Below are positions 25,699 to 35,168 of a DNA stretch of 64,000 bases, one piece after another; position 1 is the first letter of the stretch, and the number at the start of each line of letters is the position of its first letter. The stretch lies in NCBI RefSeq assembly GCF_028307215.1, contig NZ_JAQMHV010000001.1:558001-622000 (forward strand). The letters run 5' to 3'. Below the pieces are notes generated by a model. It saw only the letters and a program-made list of their open reading frames with translations, was not told where the DNA came from and searched no databases. This DNA comes from Falsirhodobacter sp. 20TX0035 (GTDB lineage: Bacteria; Pseudomonadota; Alphaproteobacteria; Rhodobacterales; Rhodobacteraceae). Both the position numbers and the translations under genes were made by a program.

Positions 25699-26405
25699 TC
25701 ATGCCACCCCACGAAGACCGACGCCCCAGCAAGGCCAAGCGCCAGCGCGAACCAGGTCAGCGCATAGCTCAGATGCGAGTTGCGGAACTGCACCACCGTC
25801 AGCCCGCCGATCGGCGCCTGATCGCCCGAACGGGCGGCGTCGATGAAGAAGGGCGCCACGTTCGTCAGCCCCTGCGCCTGCGCGATGGCCCCTACGTCGC
25901 GGGAATACCAGCGGCCGCCGGCGGGGTCGTTGCTGCGCAGGAAGCCGCCCTTCGGCTCGGTCATCCGCAAAAGGCCGGAAACCGACTGCTCCCCTTCGGG
26001 GCGGGTGTAGTCGTTGCGCGTGGCAGCCGGCACGAACCCGCGATTGATCAGATATGTGGCATCACCGCTCACCAACGGCGTCAGGACCCAGAAGCCGGCG
26101 CCCGCTTCCGTCACGGCCTGCGTCAGCACGGCCTTGTCGTTCAGGAACCGGCCCGTCACCTCCACCTTGCGGTATTCGGCGGCGTCACGCGTGACCGTGG
26201 GCCAGTCGGCCGGACCGGGGGTCGGAACGACGGGCGCGTCCAGACGCGCCTCCACCCGGGCGATCAGGTCGGTCTTCCACGCCAGACGCTTCACCTGCCA
26301 GACACCCAAAGACAGCAGCAGGGCCACCCCTGCTGCTGCCAGAACCGCCAGAACGGCCAGTGTCAGGGCAGAGCGGGGCCGACGATCCGTCCCCGCACCG
26401 CTCAC
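25677..26405 (-). CDS. SURF1-family assembly factor of the quinol oxidase
   Basis: 242 residues with two membrane helices (about 15-35 and 215-235) flanking a periplasmic domain, the SURF1 topology. Motifs: GVWQVKRLAWKTDLI, EYRKVEVTGRFLNDKAVLTQ, YLINRGFVP and the terminal RNSHLSYALTWFALAL. SURF1 proteins help insert haem into subunit I of haem-copper oxidases. Paracoccus denitrificans has a dedicated Surf1q in its qox quinol oxidase operon, and the position after cyoD makes this the same type. Its start overlaps the cyoD stop (ATGA). Confidence 0.93.
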   Translation of the reverse strand: MSGAGTDRRPRSALTLAVLAVLAAAGVALLLSLGVWQVKRLAWKTDLIARVEARLDAPVVPTPGPADWPTVTRDAAEYRKVEVTGRFLNDKAVLTQAVTEAGAGFWVLTPLVSGDATYLINRGFVPAATRNDYTRPEGEQSVSGLLRMTEPKGGFLRSNDPAGGRWYSRDVGAIAQAQGLTNVAPFFIDAARSGDQAPIGGLTVVQFRNSHLSYALTWFALALGLAGASVFVGWHEWRLRRD

Positions 26406-26830
26406 CTCGGGTTTTCCGGTTCGCCGCTGCCCTGGCCCTCGGGGACCACGGCACCCAGATTGCCGCCCATTTCGTGGTTCGGCATCATGTTGGCGTTCAT
26501 GTTGTACATGACCCAGACGGAGCCCGCGATCATGATCACGACCACCACCAGCGTGAAGATCGTGGAGGTCAGCGTCCAGCCTTCCTCGGCATGCGGGGTC
26601 ACGTGCAGGAAGTAGACCACGTGGACGATGACCTGGATGGCGGCAAACAGCGCCACCAGCAGGATCGTCGCCGTGCGGTTTTCCAGAACCTCGCCCATGA
26701 CCAGCCAGAACGGGATCACCGTCAGGATGACCGACAGCACGAAGCCCGTGATGTAGGACTTCAGCGAGCCGTGATCGTGTTCCGCGCCGTGATGGTCGTC
26801 ATGCGCGTGCGTGTGTGCGTGATGTGCCAT
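26402..26830 (-). CDS. cyoD: cytochrome bo3/ba3-type quinol oxidase subunit IV
   Basis: 142 residues with three helices. A His-rich cytosolic start (HHAHTHAHDDHHGAEHDHG) is followed by SLKSYITGFVLSVILTVIPF, characteristic of CyoD, and HVTPHAEEGW between helices 2 and 3. It assists haem/copper loading of subunit I. The Met/Asn-rich C-terminal tail (NMNANMMPNHEMGG) is longer than in E. coli. Start and stop overlap cyoC and surf1. Confidence 0.94.
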   Translation of the reverse strand: MAHHAHTHAHDDHHGAEHDHGSLKSYITGFVLSVILTVIPFWLVMGEVLENRTATILLVALFAAIQVIVHVVYFLHVTPHAEEGWTLTSTIFTLVVVVIMIAGSVWVMYNMNANMMPNHEMGGNLGAVVPEGQGSGEPENPR

Positions 26831-27447
26831 CAAACCATCCTTACCAGATAGACGAAGCTGAAGACGCCGATCCAGATGACGTCCAGGAAGTGCCAGAACA
26901 GGCTGAGGCAGCTGAGCCGGCGCTGCATGGCCGCCGTCAGGCCGAACTTGCGCACCTGGAACACCAGCGTGAACAGCCACAGCATCCCGAAGGTCACGTG
27001 CAGGCCGTGCGTGCCGACCAGCAGGAAGAAGGCCGACAGGAAGGCCGAACGCTGCGGGCCCGCCCCCTCATGGATGAGGTGGTGGAACTCGTAGAGTTCG
27101 ATCGCAAGGAAGCAGGCGCCAAAGACGGCCGTCACCAGCAGCCAGCCGATGACCTGCTTGCTGTTGTGGCGCTGCATCGCGAGCATCGCGAAGCCGTAGG
27201 TGATCGAGGAGAACAGCAGCATCGCCGTGTTGACCGCGATCAGGTCCAGGTCGAACAGTTCCTTCGGGCCGGGCCCGGCGGCATAGGCGCCGCCGAGAAC
27301 CGCATAGGTCGCGAAGAGGACCGAGAAGATGAGGCAGTCGCTCATCAGGTAGATGTAGAAGCCCAGAAGCGTGCTGGCGCCTTCGGGGTGGTGCGGCTCT
27401 TCCGTGAGGTGGAAGGCGCCGTCTTTGGGCAAGGTAACAGTGCTCAT
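26830..27447 (-). CDS. cyoC: quinol oxidase subunit III
   Basis: 205-residue membrane protein with five helices, of the haem-copper oxidase subunit III family. Recognisable blocks are GFYIYLMSDCLIFSVLFATY, LYEFHHLIHEGAGPQRSAFL and GTHGLHVTFGMLW. It stabilises the complex and proton uptake. It lies 3 bases after cyoB. Confidence 0.96.
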   Translation of the reverse strand: MSTVTLPKDGAFHLTEEPHHPEGASTLLGFYIYLMSDCLIFSVLFATYAVLGGAYAAGPGPKELFDLDLIAVNTAMLLFSSITYGFAMLAMQRHNSKQVIGWLLVTAVFGACFLAIELYEFHHLIHEGAGPQRSAFLSAFFLLVGTHGLHVTFGMLWLFTLVFQVRKFGLTAAMQRRLSCLSLFWHFLDVIWIGVFSFVYLVRMV

Positions 27448-27450
27448 GTC

Positions 27451-29442
27451 TTACACCTGCGAGGCGAGCAGCTTCGTGCGCGCGGCTTCGGTTTCGGCGA
27501 CCTCCTCGGCCGTGATGTAGAAGTCACGGTCGCGGTTGTAGGTGTGGAAGATCGCATAGGCGATCAGCGCGACGAAGGACAGCGCGGCCAGCCACCACAT
27601 GTACCAGATCAGGGCAAAGCCGCAGATCGTGGCGAGGCCCGCCAGGATCACACCGGCTTCGGTGCTCCGCGGCATGTGGATCGGCTTGTAGCCTTCGGCC
27701 GGACGCTCGTACTTCTTCTGCTTCATGTCATGCCAGGTGTCGATGTCGTAGACCACCGGCGTGAACGCGAAGTTGTAGCTGGGCGGCGGCGAGGACGTGG
27801 CCCATTCCAGCGTGCGGCCGTTCCAAGGGTCGCCCGTCAGGTCGCGCAGCTTGTCGCGCTGCAGGATCGACACGCCGATCTGGATCAGGAAGGCCGCGAT
27901 GCCGATGGCCACCAGCGTCACGCCGAACATGGCGCAATACATCCAGGGGGCCAGGCTCGGATCGTCGAAGGCGCGCATCCGGCGGGTGACGCCCATCAGG
28001 CCCATGACGTAAAGCGGCGTGAAGGTGAACCAGTAGCCGAGCACCCAGCCCCAGAAGGAGACCTTACCCCAGAACTCGTTCAGCTTGAAGCCGAAGGCCT
28101 TCGGGAACCAGTAGTTGATGCCTGCGAACACCCCGAACACCACGCCGCCGATGATCACGTTGTGGAAGTGGGCAACCAGGAACAGCGAGTTGTGGAGGAC
28201 GAAGTCCGCCGGAGGCACGGCCAGAAGAACGCCGGTCATCCCGCCCACGGTGAAGGTGATCATGAAGGCGATCACCCAGTACATCGGCAGTTCGAACCGG
28301 ATACGGCCCTTGTACATCGTGAACAGCCAGTTGAAGATCTTCGCCCCCGTGGGGATGGAGATGATCATCGTGGTGATCCCGAAGAACGAGTTCACGGACG
28401 CGCCCGACCCCATCGTGAAGAAGTGGTGCAGCCAGACGAGGTAGGACAGGATGGTGATCACGACCGTTGCGTAGATCATCGAGGTGTAGCCGAAGAGACG
28501 CTTGCCCGAGAAGGTGGACACCACTTCCGAGAAGACGCCGAACAGCGGCAGGATGAGGATGTACACCTCCGGGTGGCCCCAAATCCAGATGAGGTTGACG
28601 TACATCATCGGGTTGCCGCCCAGGTCGGCGGTGAAGAAGTTCGTGCCGACATAGCGGTCCAGCGTCAGCAGGACCAGAACGGCCGTCAGGATCGGGAACG
28701 AGGCGACGATCAGGATGTTGGTGCAAAGCGCGGTCCAGCAGAAGATCGGCATCTTCGTCATGGTCATGCCCGGGGCGCGCATCTTCACGATGGTCACCAG
28801 CAGGTTGATGCCCGACAGCGTCGTGCCCACACCGGCGACCTGAAGGCCCCAGATGTAGTAGTCCACGCCCGTCGACGGAGAGGCGCCGATCCCCGACAGC
28901 GGCGGGAAGGCCAGCCAACCGGTTTGCGCGAATTCACCGATGAACAGCGACAGCATGGTCAGCACCGCGCCGCCCACCGTCATCCAGAACGAGAAGTTGT
29001 TCAGGAACGGGAAGGCCACGTCGCGCGCGCCGATCTGCAGCGGCATGATGAAGTTCATCAGGCCGGTCACGAAGGGCATCGCCACGAAGAAGATCATGAT
29101 GACGCCGTGCGCCGTGAAGATCTGGTCGTAGTGGTGGGCGTTGAGGTATCCCTCGCCCCCGTCGAAGGCCATGGTCTGCTGAAGACGCATCATCAGCGCG
29201 TCGGCAAAGCCGCGCAGCAGCATCACGATGCCCAGCACCATGTACATGATGCCGATCTTCTTGTGGTCGATGCTGACGACCCAGTTCTTCCAGAACGGGC
29301 CCCACATGCGGAAGTAGGTCATGCTTCCCAGCAGCACCACGCCCATGACCGCAACGGCCGCGAAGGTGCCGATGAGGATCGGCTCGTGGATCGGGATGGC
29401 AGCCCAGGTCAGGCGGCCAAAGATGAATTCGGTTAGGGTCAT
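27451..29442 (-). CDS. cyoB: quinol oxidase subunit I (haem-copper catalytic subunit)
   Basis: Catalytic subunit of 663 residues reducing oxygen with ubiquinol electrons and pumping protons. Low-spin haem ligand in [15 protein letters not shown]; CuB and crosslinked Tyr region [20 protein letters not shown]; further CuB ligands in [10 protein letters not shown]; high-spin haem His in [19 protein letters not shown]-channel residues fall in [20 protein letters not shown]. The size is typical for CyoB. It is second in the operon, 13 bases after cyoA. The opposite strand carries a misleading 873-codon open frame caused by GC bias. Confidence 0.98.
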   Translation of the reverse strand: MTLTEFIFGRLTWAAIPIHEPILIGTFAAVAVMGVVLLGSMTYFRMWGPFWKNWVVSIDHKKIGIMYMVLGIVMLLRGFADALMMRLQQTMAFDGGEGYLNAHHYDQIFTAHGVIMIFFVAMPFVTGLMNFIMPLQIGARDVAFPFLNNFSFWMTVGGAVLTMLSLFIGEFAQTGWLAFPPLSGIGASPSTGVDYYIWGLQVAGVGTTLSGINLLVTIVKMRAPGMTMTKMPIFCWTALCTNILIVASFPILTAVLVLLTLDRYVGTNFFTADLGGNPMMYVNLIWIWGHPEVYILILPLFGVFSEVVSTFSGKRLFGYTSMIYATVVITILSYLVWLHHFFTMGSGASVNSFFGITTMIISIPTGAKIFNWLFTMYKGRIRFELPMYWVIAFMITFTVGGMTGVLLAVPPADFVLHNSLFLVAHFHNVIIGGVVFGVFAGINYWFPKAFGFKLNEFWGKVSFWGWVLGYWFTFTPLYVMGLMGVTRRMRAFDDPSLAPWMYCAMFGVTLVAIGIAAFLIQIGVSILQRDKLRDLTGDPWNGRTLEWATSSPPPSYNFAFTPVVYDIDTWHDMKQKKYERPAEGYKPIHMPRSTEAGVILAGLATICGFALIWYMWWLAALSFVALIAYAIFHTYNRDRDFYITAEEVAETEAARTKLLASQV

Positions 29443-29455
29443 AGCGCCTGTTCCG

Positions 29456-30616
29456 TCAAAGGGCCTGTGCGCGCTGAGGCGCAGAAAGAAGGGTGAAGGT
29501 GGGCGTCAGCGACATGCCCGGCTTCAGGCCGTGGCCGCGCAGCGGGCTCGTGTCCCGGGCCGCGACGATGACCTGCTCCTCGCCGTACACGCGCTGCGAA
29601 TCCAGCACCGTGCAGAAGGCGTCCACGACCACCGGCTGCGAACCGAAGGGGGTCGGGCCGCGGGTGAAGACCTTCTGGGTCAGCTCGGTCACGTTCAGGG
29701 TGCCGGCCATGCCGAAGCCACCCACCTCGTCCACGGCCATCATCTCGTCCACGCACATGCGGTTGGCGTCGACGCAGCGGTTCAGGATCGCGTGCCATAG
29801 ATCGGGCGCCACGTTACCGAAATACATGACCGGAACGGCCTCGGACGGCTTTTCCAGTTCGGCATAGCGGGTGCGGTCCAGTGCGCTGCCTTCGGTGCGG
29901 ACCTTTTCGACCCAGCCGTCGAAATCGGCCGGCTGCATTGCATAGGTGGAGAAGCGCATGTGCGAGAAGCCGTGGCCCGAATAGTGCGAGGAGAAGCCCT
30001 CATACGTGCCTTCGTTGTTCAGGACGCCGTGCAGCTTGGTTTCCATCGCGGGCATGGCATAGATCATGCCGGCCATCGCGGGGATGTAGAAGGCGTTCAT
30101 CACCGAGGTCGCGGTGATCGTGAACTCCACCGGGCGGTCCACCGGAACGGCCAGTTCGTTGACCGTCGCGACACCGTATTCCGGGTAGATGAACATCCAC
30201 TTCCAGTCCATCGCCACGACCTGCACCTGAAGGGGCGCGTAGTCTTCCGTGATCGGCTTGTCGGCCGCGATCCGGTCCAGCGGACGGTAGGGGTCCAGCA
30301 GGTGCGTGCCGACCCAGGTCAGCGCGCCCAGGGCGATGATGATCATGAGGGGGGCGGCCCAGATCACCAGCTCCAGCCGGGTGGAGTGGTGGAACTCGGG
30401 ATCGTACTCGGCGTCCTTGTTCGATTCGCGGTATTTCCACGCGAAGAAGATGACCAGCGCGATCACCGGGATGATGATCAGCAGCATCAGAAGCGTGGAA
30501 ATGACAAGAACGTCGCGCTGCTGCGCGGCAATGTCCCCTGCAGGGGCCAGAACCACGGGTTTGCAGGCGGCTATGAAGGCAAGGGGCGCCAATGCGGCGA
30601 GACGGAGGCTTTTCAC
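29456..30616 (-). CDS. cyoA: quinol oxidase subunit II (lipoprotein)
   Basis: 386 residues from GTG 30616. GTG gives a proper lipoprotein signal [18 protein letters not shown] with acylated Cys18; upstream in-frame starts lie in the promoter. Two helices (about 40-62 and 82-105) precede a cupredoxin domain lacking the CuA ligands, as expected for quinol oxidases ([20 protein letters not shown] then [11 protein letters not shown]). The C-terminal segment after about residue 290, with cysteines in [16 protein letters not shown], is the COX-aromatic-rich region and is somewhat extended. First gene of cyoABCD-surf1-regB-regA. Confidence 0.95.
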   Translation of the reverse strand: MKSLRLAALAPLAFIAACKPVVLAPAGDIAAQQRDVLVISTLLMLLIIIPVIALVIFFAWKYRESNKDAEYDPEFHHSTRLELVIWAAPLMIIIALGALTWVGTHLLDPYRPLDRIAADKPITEDYAPLQVQVVAMDWKWMFIYPEYGVATVNELAVPVDRPVEFTITATSVMNAFYIPAMAGMIYAMPAMETKLHGVLNNEGTYEGFSSHYSGHGFSHMRFSTYAMQPADFDGWVEKVRTEGSALDRTRYAELEKPSEAVPVMYFGNVAPDLWHAILNRCVDANRMCVDEMMAVDEVGGFGMAGTLNVTELTQKVFTRGPTPFGSQPVVVDAFCTVLDSQRVYGEEQVIVAARDTSPLRGHGLKPGMSLTPTFTLLSAPQRAQAL

Positions 30617-30700
30617 GGCGAATCCATTCGGAACGGTCGGACTTGCGGCCGAGGTGGCGTTTGTGTGCCTCCGAGTAATCCTGAAGGCGGGACGACAACA

Positions 30701-30719
30701 TTGGACAATTTGCCCAATC
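30701..30719. promoter_or_regulatory. dyad between cyoA and the MHS transporter
   Basis: ATTGG (30701-30705) and CCAAT (30715-30719) form an inverted repeat in the 161-base divergent region 30617-30777. It may be a regulator site shared by cyoA and the transporter gene. It does not match the FNR consensus (TTGAT-N4-ATCAA). Confidence 0.35.
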
Positions 30720-30777
30720 CAAAGTCTACTTCGAAAAAGGCACAGAGCATACCAACCTATACAACGGAGTTGAGGAC

Positions 30778-32106
30778 GTGAGCACCCCTGCATCAATCAC
30801 GGCGGAGCAGGACGCGCGCCGCCTGCACGACCAAGGCCACGGACACGAGGCCGACCCCGGCGAGATGTCCATCGGCGTCATCATTGGGCGGTCGGCCGAG
30901 TTCTTCGATTTCCTCGTGTTCTCGATCGCCTGCGTTCTGGTCTTCCCGGCCCGCCTGTTCCCCTTTGCCGATCCGCTGACGGGCACGCTCTATGCCTTCG
31001 CGATCCTGGCGCTGGCTTTCGTCGCGCGTCCCTTCGGCTCGGCCTTCTTCATGTGGGTGGACCGCAACTACGGCCGCAGCGCCAAGCTGACATCGGCCCT
31101 GTTCATGCTGGGCACCTCCACCGTGGCGATCGGCCTCATTCCCACCTATGAGGTTCTGGGCAGCTGGGCGATCATCATCCTGTGCATCCTGCGTCTGGCG
31201 CAGGGCTTCGCACTGGGTGGCGCATGGGACGGCCTCGCCTCGCTTCTGGCGCTGAGCGCGCCGGAGAAAAAGCGCGGCTGGTACGCGATGATCCCGCAGC
31301 TGGGCGTTCCGATCGCGCTGATCGTGGCCGCCGGTCTGTTCGTCTACCTGGTCATGAGCGTGTCGCAGACCGACTTCCTCGACTGGGGCTGGCGCTATCC
31401 CTTCTTCGTGGCCTTCGCGATCAACGTCGTGGCCCTCTTCTCGCGCGTGCGTCTGGTCGTGACGCCGGAATACGAGGAGATGTTCAAGAAGGCGGAACTG
31501 GCGCCCCGCGGCTATCGTGAAACCTTCGGCAACCAGGGCCGCAACATCTTTGCGGGCGTTCTGGTGCCGCTGGCCAGCTTTGCGCTGTTCCACATGATGA
31601 CGGTGTTCCCGCTGGCCTATGTGTACCTGTTCACGGACAACAGCCCGGTCGGCTTCCTGAGCACGCTGCTCCTCGGCGCCTTTGTGGGCCTCTTCTCCAC
31701 CATCGCCTCGGGCGTCCTGTCGGACCGCATCGGTCGCCGCACCCTGCTGACCTGGAGCACGATCGGCATCGCCATCTTCGCCGTGGTCGGACCGGTCCTT
31801 CTGTCTATGGGCGGTGCCGGCCAGACGCTCTACGTCGTTCTGGGCTTCATCCTGCTGGGCCTCAGCTTCGGACAGTCCTCGGGCGCCGTCGCTTCCAGCT
31901 TCGGTCCGCAATACCGCTACTCCGCCTCGGCCATCACGTCGGATCTGGCCTGGGTCGCGGGTGCTGGCTTTGCGCCGCTGGTCGCGCTCTACCTGACGGC
32001 CACGCTGGGCATCTGGGCCGCGGGCGCCTACCTGCTGTCGGGCGCGATCTGCACGCTGTTCGCCCTGCGCCTGAACCGCATGAGCTCGGAGATGGGTCGT
32101 CACTGA
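30778..32106 (+). CDS. MFS transporter, metabolite:H+ symporter (MHS) family
   Basis: 442 residues from GTG 30778 (GAGG upstream) with twelve helices. MHS/ProP/ShiA-type signatures are GVIIGRSAEFFDFLVFSIAC at the start, GRSAKLTS after helix 2, RLAQGFALGGAWDGLASLL and SDRIGRRTLLTW. Such proteins import carboxylates, betaines or shikimate. A transporter of this type divergent from cyoABCD is a recurrent alphaproteobacterial arrangement. The substrate is not evident. A strong terminator follows. Confidence 0.92.
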   Translation: MSTPASITAEQDARRLHDQGHGHEADPGEMSIGVIIGRSAEFFDFLVFSIACVLVFPARLFPFADPLTGTLYAFAILALAFVARPFGSAFFMWVDRNYGRSAKLTSALFMLGTSTVAIGLIPTYEVLGSWAIIILCILRLAQGFALGGAWDGLASLLALSAPEKKRGWYAMIPQLGVPIALIVAAGLFVYLVMSVSQTDFLDWGWRYPFFVAFAINVVALFSRVRLVVTPEYEEMFKKAELAPRGYRETFGNQGRNIFAGVLVPLASFALFHMMTVFPLAYVYLFTDNSPVGFLSTLLLGAFVGLFSTIASGVLSDRIGRRTLLTWSTIGIAIFAVVGPVLLSMGGAGQTLYVVLGFILLGLSFGQSSGAVASSFGPQYRYSASAITSDLAWVAGAGFAPLVALYLTATLGIWAAGAYLLSGAICTLFALRLNRMSSEMGRH

Positions 32107-32125
32107 CCCCTCCCCTTCCAAAGGA

Positions 32126-32151
32126 AAAAGCCCCGCCTCGGCGGGGCTTTT
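32126..32151 (+). terminator. rho-independent terminator, possibly bidirectional
   Basis: AAAAGCCCCGCC (32126-32137), loop TC, GGCGGGGCTTTT (32140-32151). It serves the plus-strand transporter. The A-run on the other side lets it also end the minus-strand cysD-cysNC transcript. Confidence 0.95.
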
Positions 32152-32174
32152 GTATTCGTTAGGGCTGCTGCGCC

Positions 32175-34088
32175 TCAGGTGCGCAGCAGGTGATCCACGA
32201 TCATCTCGGCCGCTTCCTCGGCCGTCATCTCCGCCGTATTGACGGTGACTTCGGCGTCGTCCGGTTCCTCATACGGGCTGTCGATGCCGGTGAAGTTCTT
32301 CAGCTGTCCGGCCCGCGCCTTCTTGTAAAGGCCCTTCACGTCGCGGCTTTCGGCCACGTCCAGCGGCGTGTTCACGAAGACCTCGACGAACTCGCCTTCG
32401 GCCATCAGGTCACGGACCATCTGGCGTTCGGCCCGGAAGGGGCTGATAAAGGCGGTCAGCACGATCAGGCCCGCATCCGTCATCAGGCGCGCCACCTCGC
32501 CCACGCGGCGGATGTTCTCCACCCGGTCTGCGTCGGTGAAGCCCAAGTCGCGGTTCAGCCCGTGGCGCACGTTGTCCCCGTCCAGCAGGAACGAATGCCG
32601 GCCCATCGAGTGCAGCTTCTTTTCCACCAGGTTGGCGATGGTCGACTTGCCCGAACCCGAGAGGCCCGTGAACCACACGACCCGGGCCTTCTGGCCCTTC
32701 TGCTGGGCGTGCGCCTCGCGGTCGATGTCCACGGCCTGCCAGTGGATGTTCTGCGACCGGCGCAGGGCGAAGTGGATCAGGCCCGCCGCCACGGTGGCGT
32801 TGGTCATCCGGTCGATCAGGATGAACCCGCCCATCGTGCGGTCGTCGTCGTAGCTTTCGAAGACCAGCGGCCGGTCGGTGGAGATGTTGCACACCCCGAT
32901 CGCGTTCAGCTTCAGCGTGCGCGAGGGCAGCTGCTCGGCCGTGTTGACGTTCACCTCGTATTTCGGCTCGGTGATCGTGGCGGTCACGGATTGCGTGCCC
33001 AGCTGCAGGATGTAGGGACGGCCGGGCAGCATCTCCGCCTCGTCCATCCAGATCAGCGTGGTTTCAAACTGGTCGGCCACCTCGGGCGGGTTGTCGGCCG
33101 CCGCGATGACGTTGCCGCGCGAACAGTCGATCTCGTCGTTGAAGGTCAGCGTCACCGCCTGCCCCGCCACCGCACGGTCTAGATCGCCGTCAAAGGTCAC
33201 GACCGACTTCACGGTGGAGGTCTTGCCCGACGGCACGACCCGCACCGCGTCCCCCGGCTTCACCTCGCCCGAGGAGATGGTGCCGGAAAAGCCCCGGAAG
33301 TCGAGGTTCGGGCGGTTCACCCATTGCACCGGCATCCGGAACGGGCGCTGCAGCGCGCTGCGGTCCGACAGCGGCACCTCCTCCAGATGGGCCATCAACG
33401 TCGGGCCGGTGTACCAGTCCATGCCGCTGGAGCGGTCGACGATGTTGTCGCCCTTCAGGCCCGAGATCGGGATCGCCGTGAAGTCCTTGATCCCGATGGA
33501 GGTCGCGAATTCGCGGTAATCGGCCACGATCTGATCGAACCGTTCCTGCGAATAGCCGACCAGATCCATCTTGTTCACCGCCAGCACCACGTTCGGGATG
33601 CCCAGCAGGTTCACGATGTAGCTGTGACGACGCGTCTGCGTCAGGATGCCCTGCCGCGCGTCGATCAGGATCACGGCCAGATCGGCGGTCGACGCGCCCG
33701 TGACCATGTTGCGCGTGTACTGTTCGTGGCCGGGCGTGTCGGCCACGATGAACTTGCGCTTGTCCGTGGCGAAGAAGCGATAGGCCACGTCGATGGTGAT
33801 GCCCTGCTCCCGCTCGGCCGCGAGGCCGTCCACCAGAAGGGCGAAGTCGATGTCTTGGCCTTGGGTGCCGACGGCCTTCGAATCCTTGGACAGCGTGGCC
33901 AGCTGATCCTCAAAGATCATCTTGCTGTCGTAGAGCAGGCGGCCGATCAGCGTGGACTTGCCGTCATCCACCGACCCGCAGGTGATGAAGCGCAGCATCG
34001 TCTTGTGCTGGTGCTTGGACAGATAGGCGTCGATGTCTTCCGCGATCAGCGCGTCGACCTTGTATTCTTGCGTCTCGGCGACCGACAT
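32175..34088 (-). CDS. cysNC: bifunctional sulfate adenylyltransferase large subunit / APS kinase
   Basis: 637-residue fusion of the sulfate-assimilation enzymes. CysN (1 to about 440) is an EF-Tu-like GTPase with [20 protein letters not shown] and NKMD; with CysD it makes APS. CysC (about 455-637) is an APS kinase with P-loop [11 protein letters not shown], making PAPS. PAPS also feeds sulfotransferases such as the one at 57721-59118. ATG 34088 overlaps the cysD stop by one base. Confidence 0.97.
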   Translation of the reverse strand: MSVAETQEYKVDALIAEDIDAYLSKHQHKTMLRFITCGSVDDGKSTLIGRLLYDSKMIFEDQLATLSKDSKAVGTQGQDIDFALLVDGLAAEREQGITIDVAYRFFATDKRKFIVADTPGHEQYTRNMVTGASTADLAVILIDARQGILTQTRRHSYIVNLLGIPNVVLAVNKMDLVGYSQERFDQIVADYREFATSIGIKDFTAIPISGLKGDNIVDRSSGMDWYTGPTLMAHLEEVPLSDRSALQRPFRMPVQWVNRPNLDFRGFSGTISSGEVKPGDAVRVVPSGKTSTVKSVVTFDGDLDRAVAGQAVTLTFNDEIDCSRGNVIAAADNPPEVADQFETTLIWMDEAEMLPGRPYILQLGTQSVTATITEPKYEVNVNTAEQLPSRTLKLNAIGVCNISTDRPLVFESYDDDRTMGGFILIDRMTNATVAAGLIHFALRRSQNIHWQAVDIDREAHAQQKGQKARVVWFTGLSGSGKSTIANLVEKKLHSMGRHSFLLDGDNVRHGLNRDLGFTDADRVENIRRVGEVARLMTDAGLIVLTAFISPFRAERQMVRDLMAEGEFVEVFVNTPLDVAESRDVKGLYKKARAGQLKNFTGIDSPYEEPDDAEVTVNTAEMTAEEAAEMIVDHLLRT

Positions 34089-34999
34089 CAGAAATACCCT
34101 TCCTGCTTCTTCTTCTCCATCGAGGCGGCGCTGTCATGGTCGATCGCGCGGCCCTGCCGTTCCGAGGTGGTGGTCAGCAGCATTTCCTGAATGACCTCGG
34201 ACAGCGTCGCCGCTTCCGATTCCACCGCGCCCGTCAGGGGATAGCAGCCCAGCGTGCGGAAACGGATGGACCGCATCTCCGGCTCCTCCCCGTCGCGCAG
34301 GGGGAAGCGGTCGTCGTCCACCATGATCAGCAGGCCATCGCGTTCCACAACAGGCCGCGGGGCCGAGAAGTACAGGGGAACGATCTCGATCCCTTCCAGC
34401 TGGATGTACTGCCAGATGTCCAGCTCGGTCCAGTTCGACAGCGGGAAGACACGGATCGATTCGCCCTTGGCCTTGCGGGCGTTGTACTGGCTCCACAGTT
34501 CCGGGCGCTGGTTCTTCGGGTCCCAGCGGTGGTTGGCCGACCGGAACGAGAAGACACGCTCCTTGGCGCGGGACTTCTCCTCATCGCGGCGGGCGCCGCC
34601 GAAGGCCGCGTCGAAGCCGTAATGGCTCAGCGCCTGTTTCAGCCCGTCGGTCTTCCACATGTCGGTGTGCAAGGATCCATGGTCGAAGGGGTTGATCCCC
34701 TTTTCCATCGCCTCGGGGTTGTGGTGCACCAGAAGCTGCATTCCGGCGTCCGCCGCCGCCTTGTCGCGCAGCTTGTACATGGCCTGGAACTTCCAGGTCG
34801 TGTCCACATGCAGCAGCGGGAACGGTGGGGGCGAGGGGTAGAAGGCCTTCTTGGCCAGGTGCAGCATGCAGGCCGAATCCTTGCCTACGGAATACAGCAT
34901 CACCGGATTGGTCGCGGTCGACACGACCTCGCGCATGATCTGGATGCTTTCGGCTTCAAGCCGCTGCAGATGGGTCAGTTGCCGGTCATCGAGTGCCAT
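34088..34999 (-). CDS. cysD: sulfate adenylyltransferase small subunit
   Basis: 303 residues from ATG 34999 (GAGAAGG upstream); an in-frame TTG at 35017 is less likely. Adenylylates sulfate using ATP. The PP-loop motif [15 protein letters not shown] and the PAPS-reductase-like domain include [20 protein letters not shown] and [12 protein letters not shown]. Forms the cysDNC operon. The 169 bases to recQ (35000-35168) contain an A-run at 35087-35094 and should hold its promoter. Confidence 0.97.
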   Translation of the reverse strand: MALDDRQLTHLQRLEAESIQIMREVVSTATNPVMLYSVGKDSACMLHLAKKAFYPSPPPFPLLHVDTTWKFQAMYKLRDKAAADAGMQLLVHHNPEAMEKGINPFDHGSLHTDMWKTDGLKQALSHYGFDAAFGGARRDEEKSRAKERVFSFRSANHRWDPKNQRPELWSQYNARKAKGESIRVFPLSNWTELDIWQYIQLEGIEIVPLYFSAPRPVVERDGLLIMVDDDRFPLRDGEEPEMRSIRFRTLGCYPLTGAVESEAATLSEVIQEMLLTTTSERQGRAIDHDSAASMEKKKQEGYF

Positions 35000-35168
35000 G
35001 GTCGCCTTCTCGGACAAGTCTGGGGTGCAAGTGTGCGTATCCTTGTCGTGCCACGCCCTTAACGCAACCGAAAGGTATCAATGCGAAAAAAATCCAAGGT
35101 TCGCGTTGACGGCTTCCGGCGGAACGTCGCCGGCGCGCGTACCGCCGGGGATGGAACGACGTTCTTCC

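Noticed and set aside
26815-29436. 873-codon open frame opposite cyoB and cyoC
   Set aside because: Its frame is the complement of highly conserved oxidase genes; the open reading is a by-product of GC-rich codon bias and has no family features.
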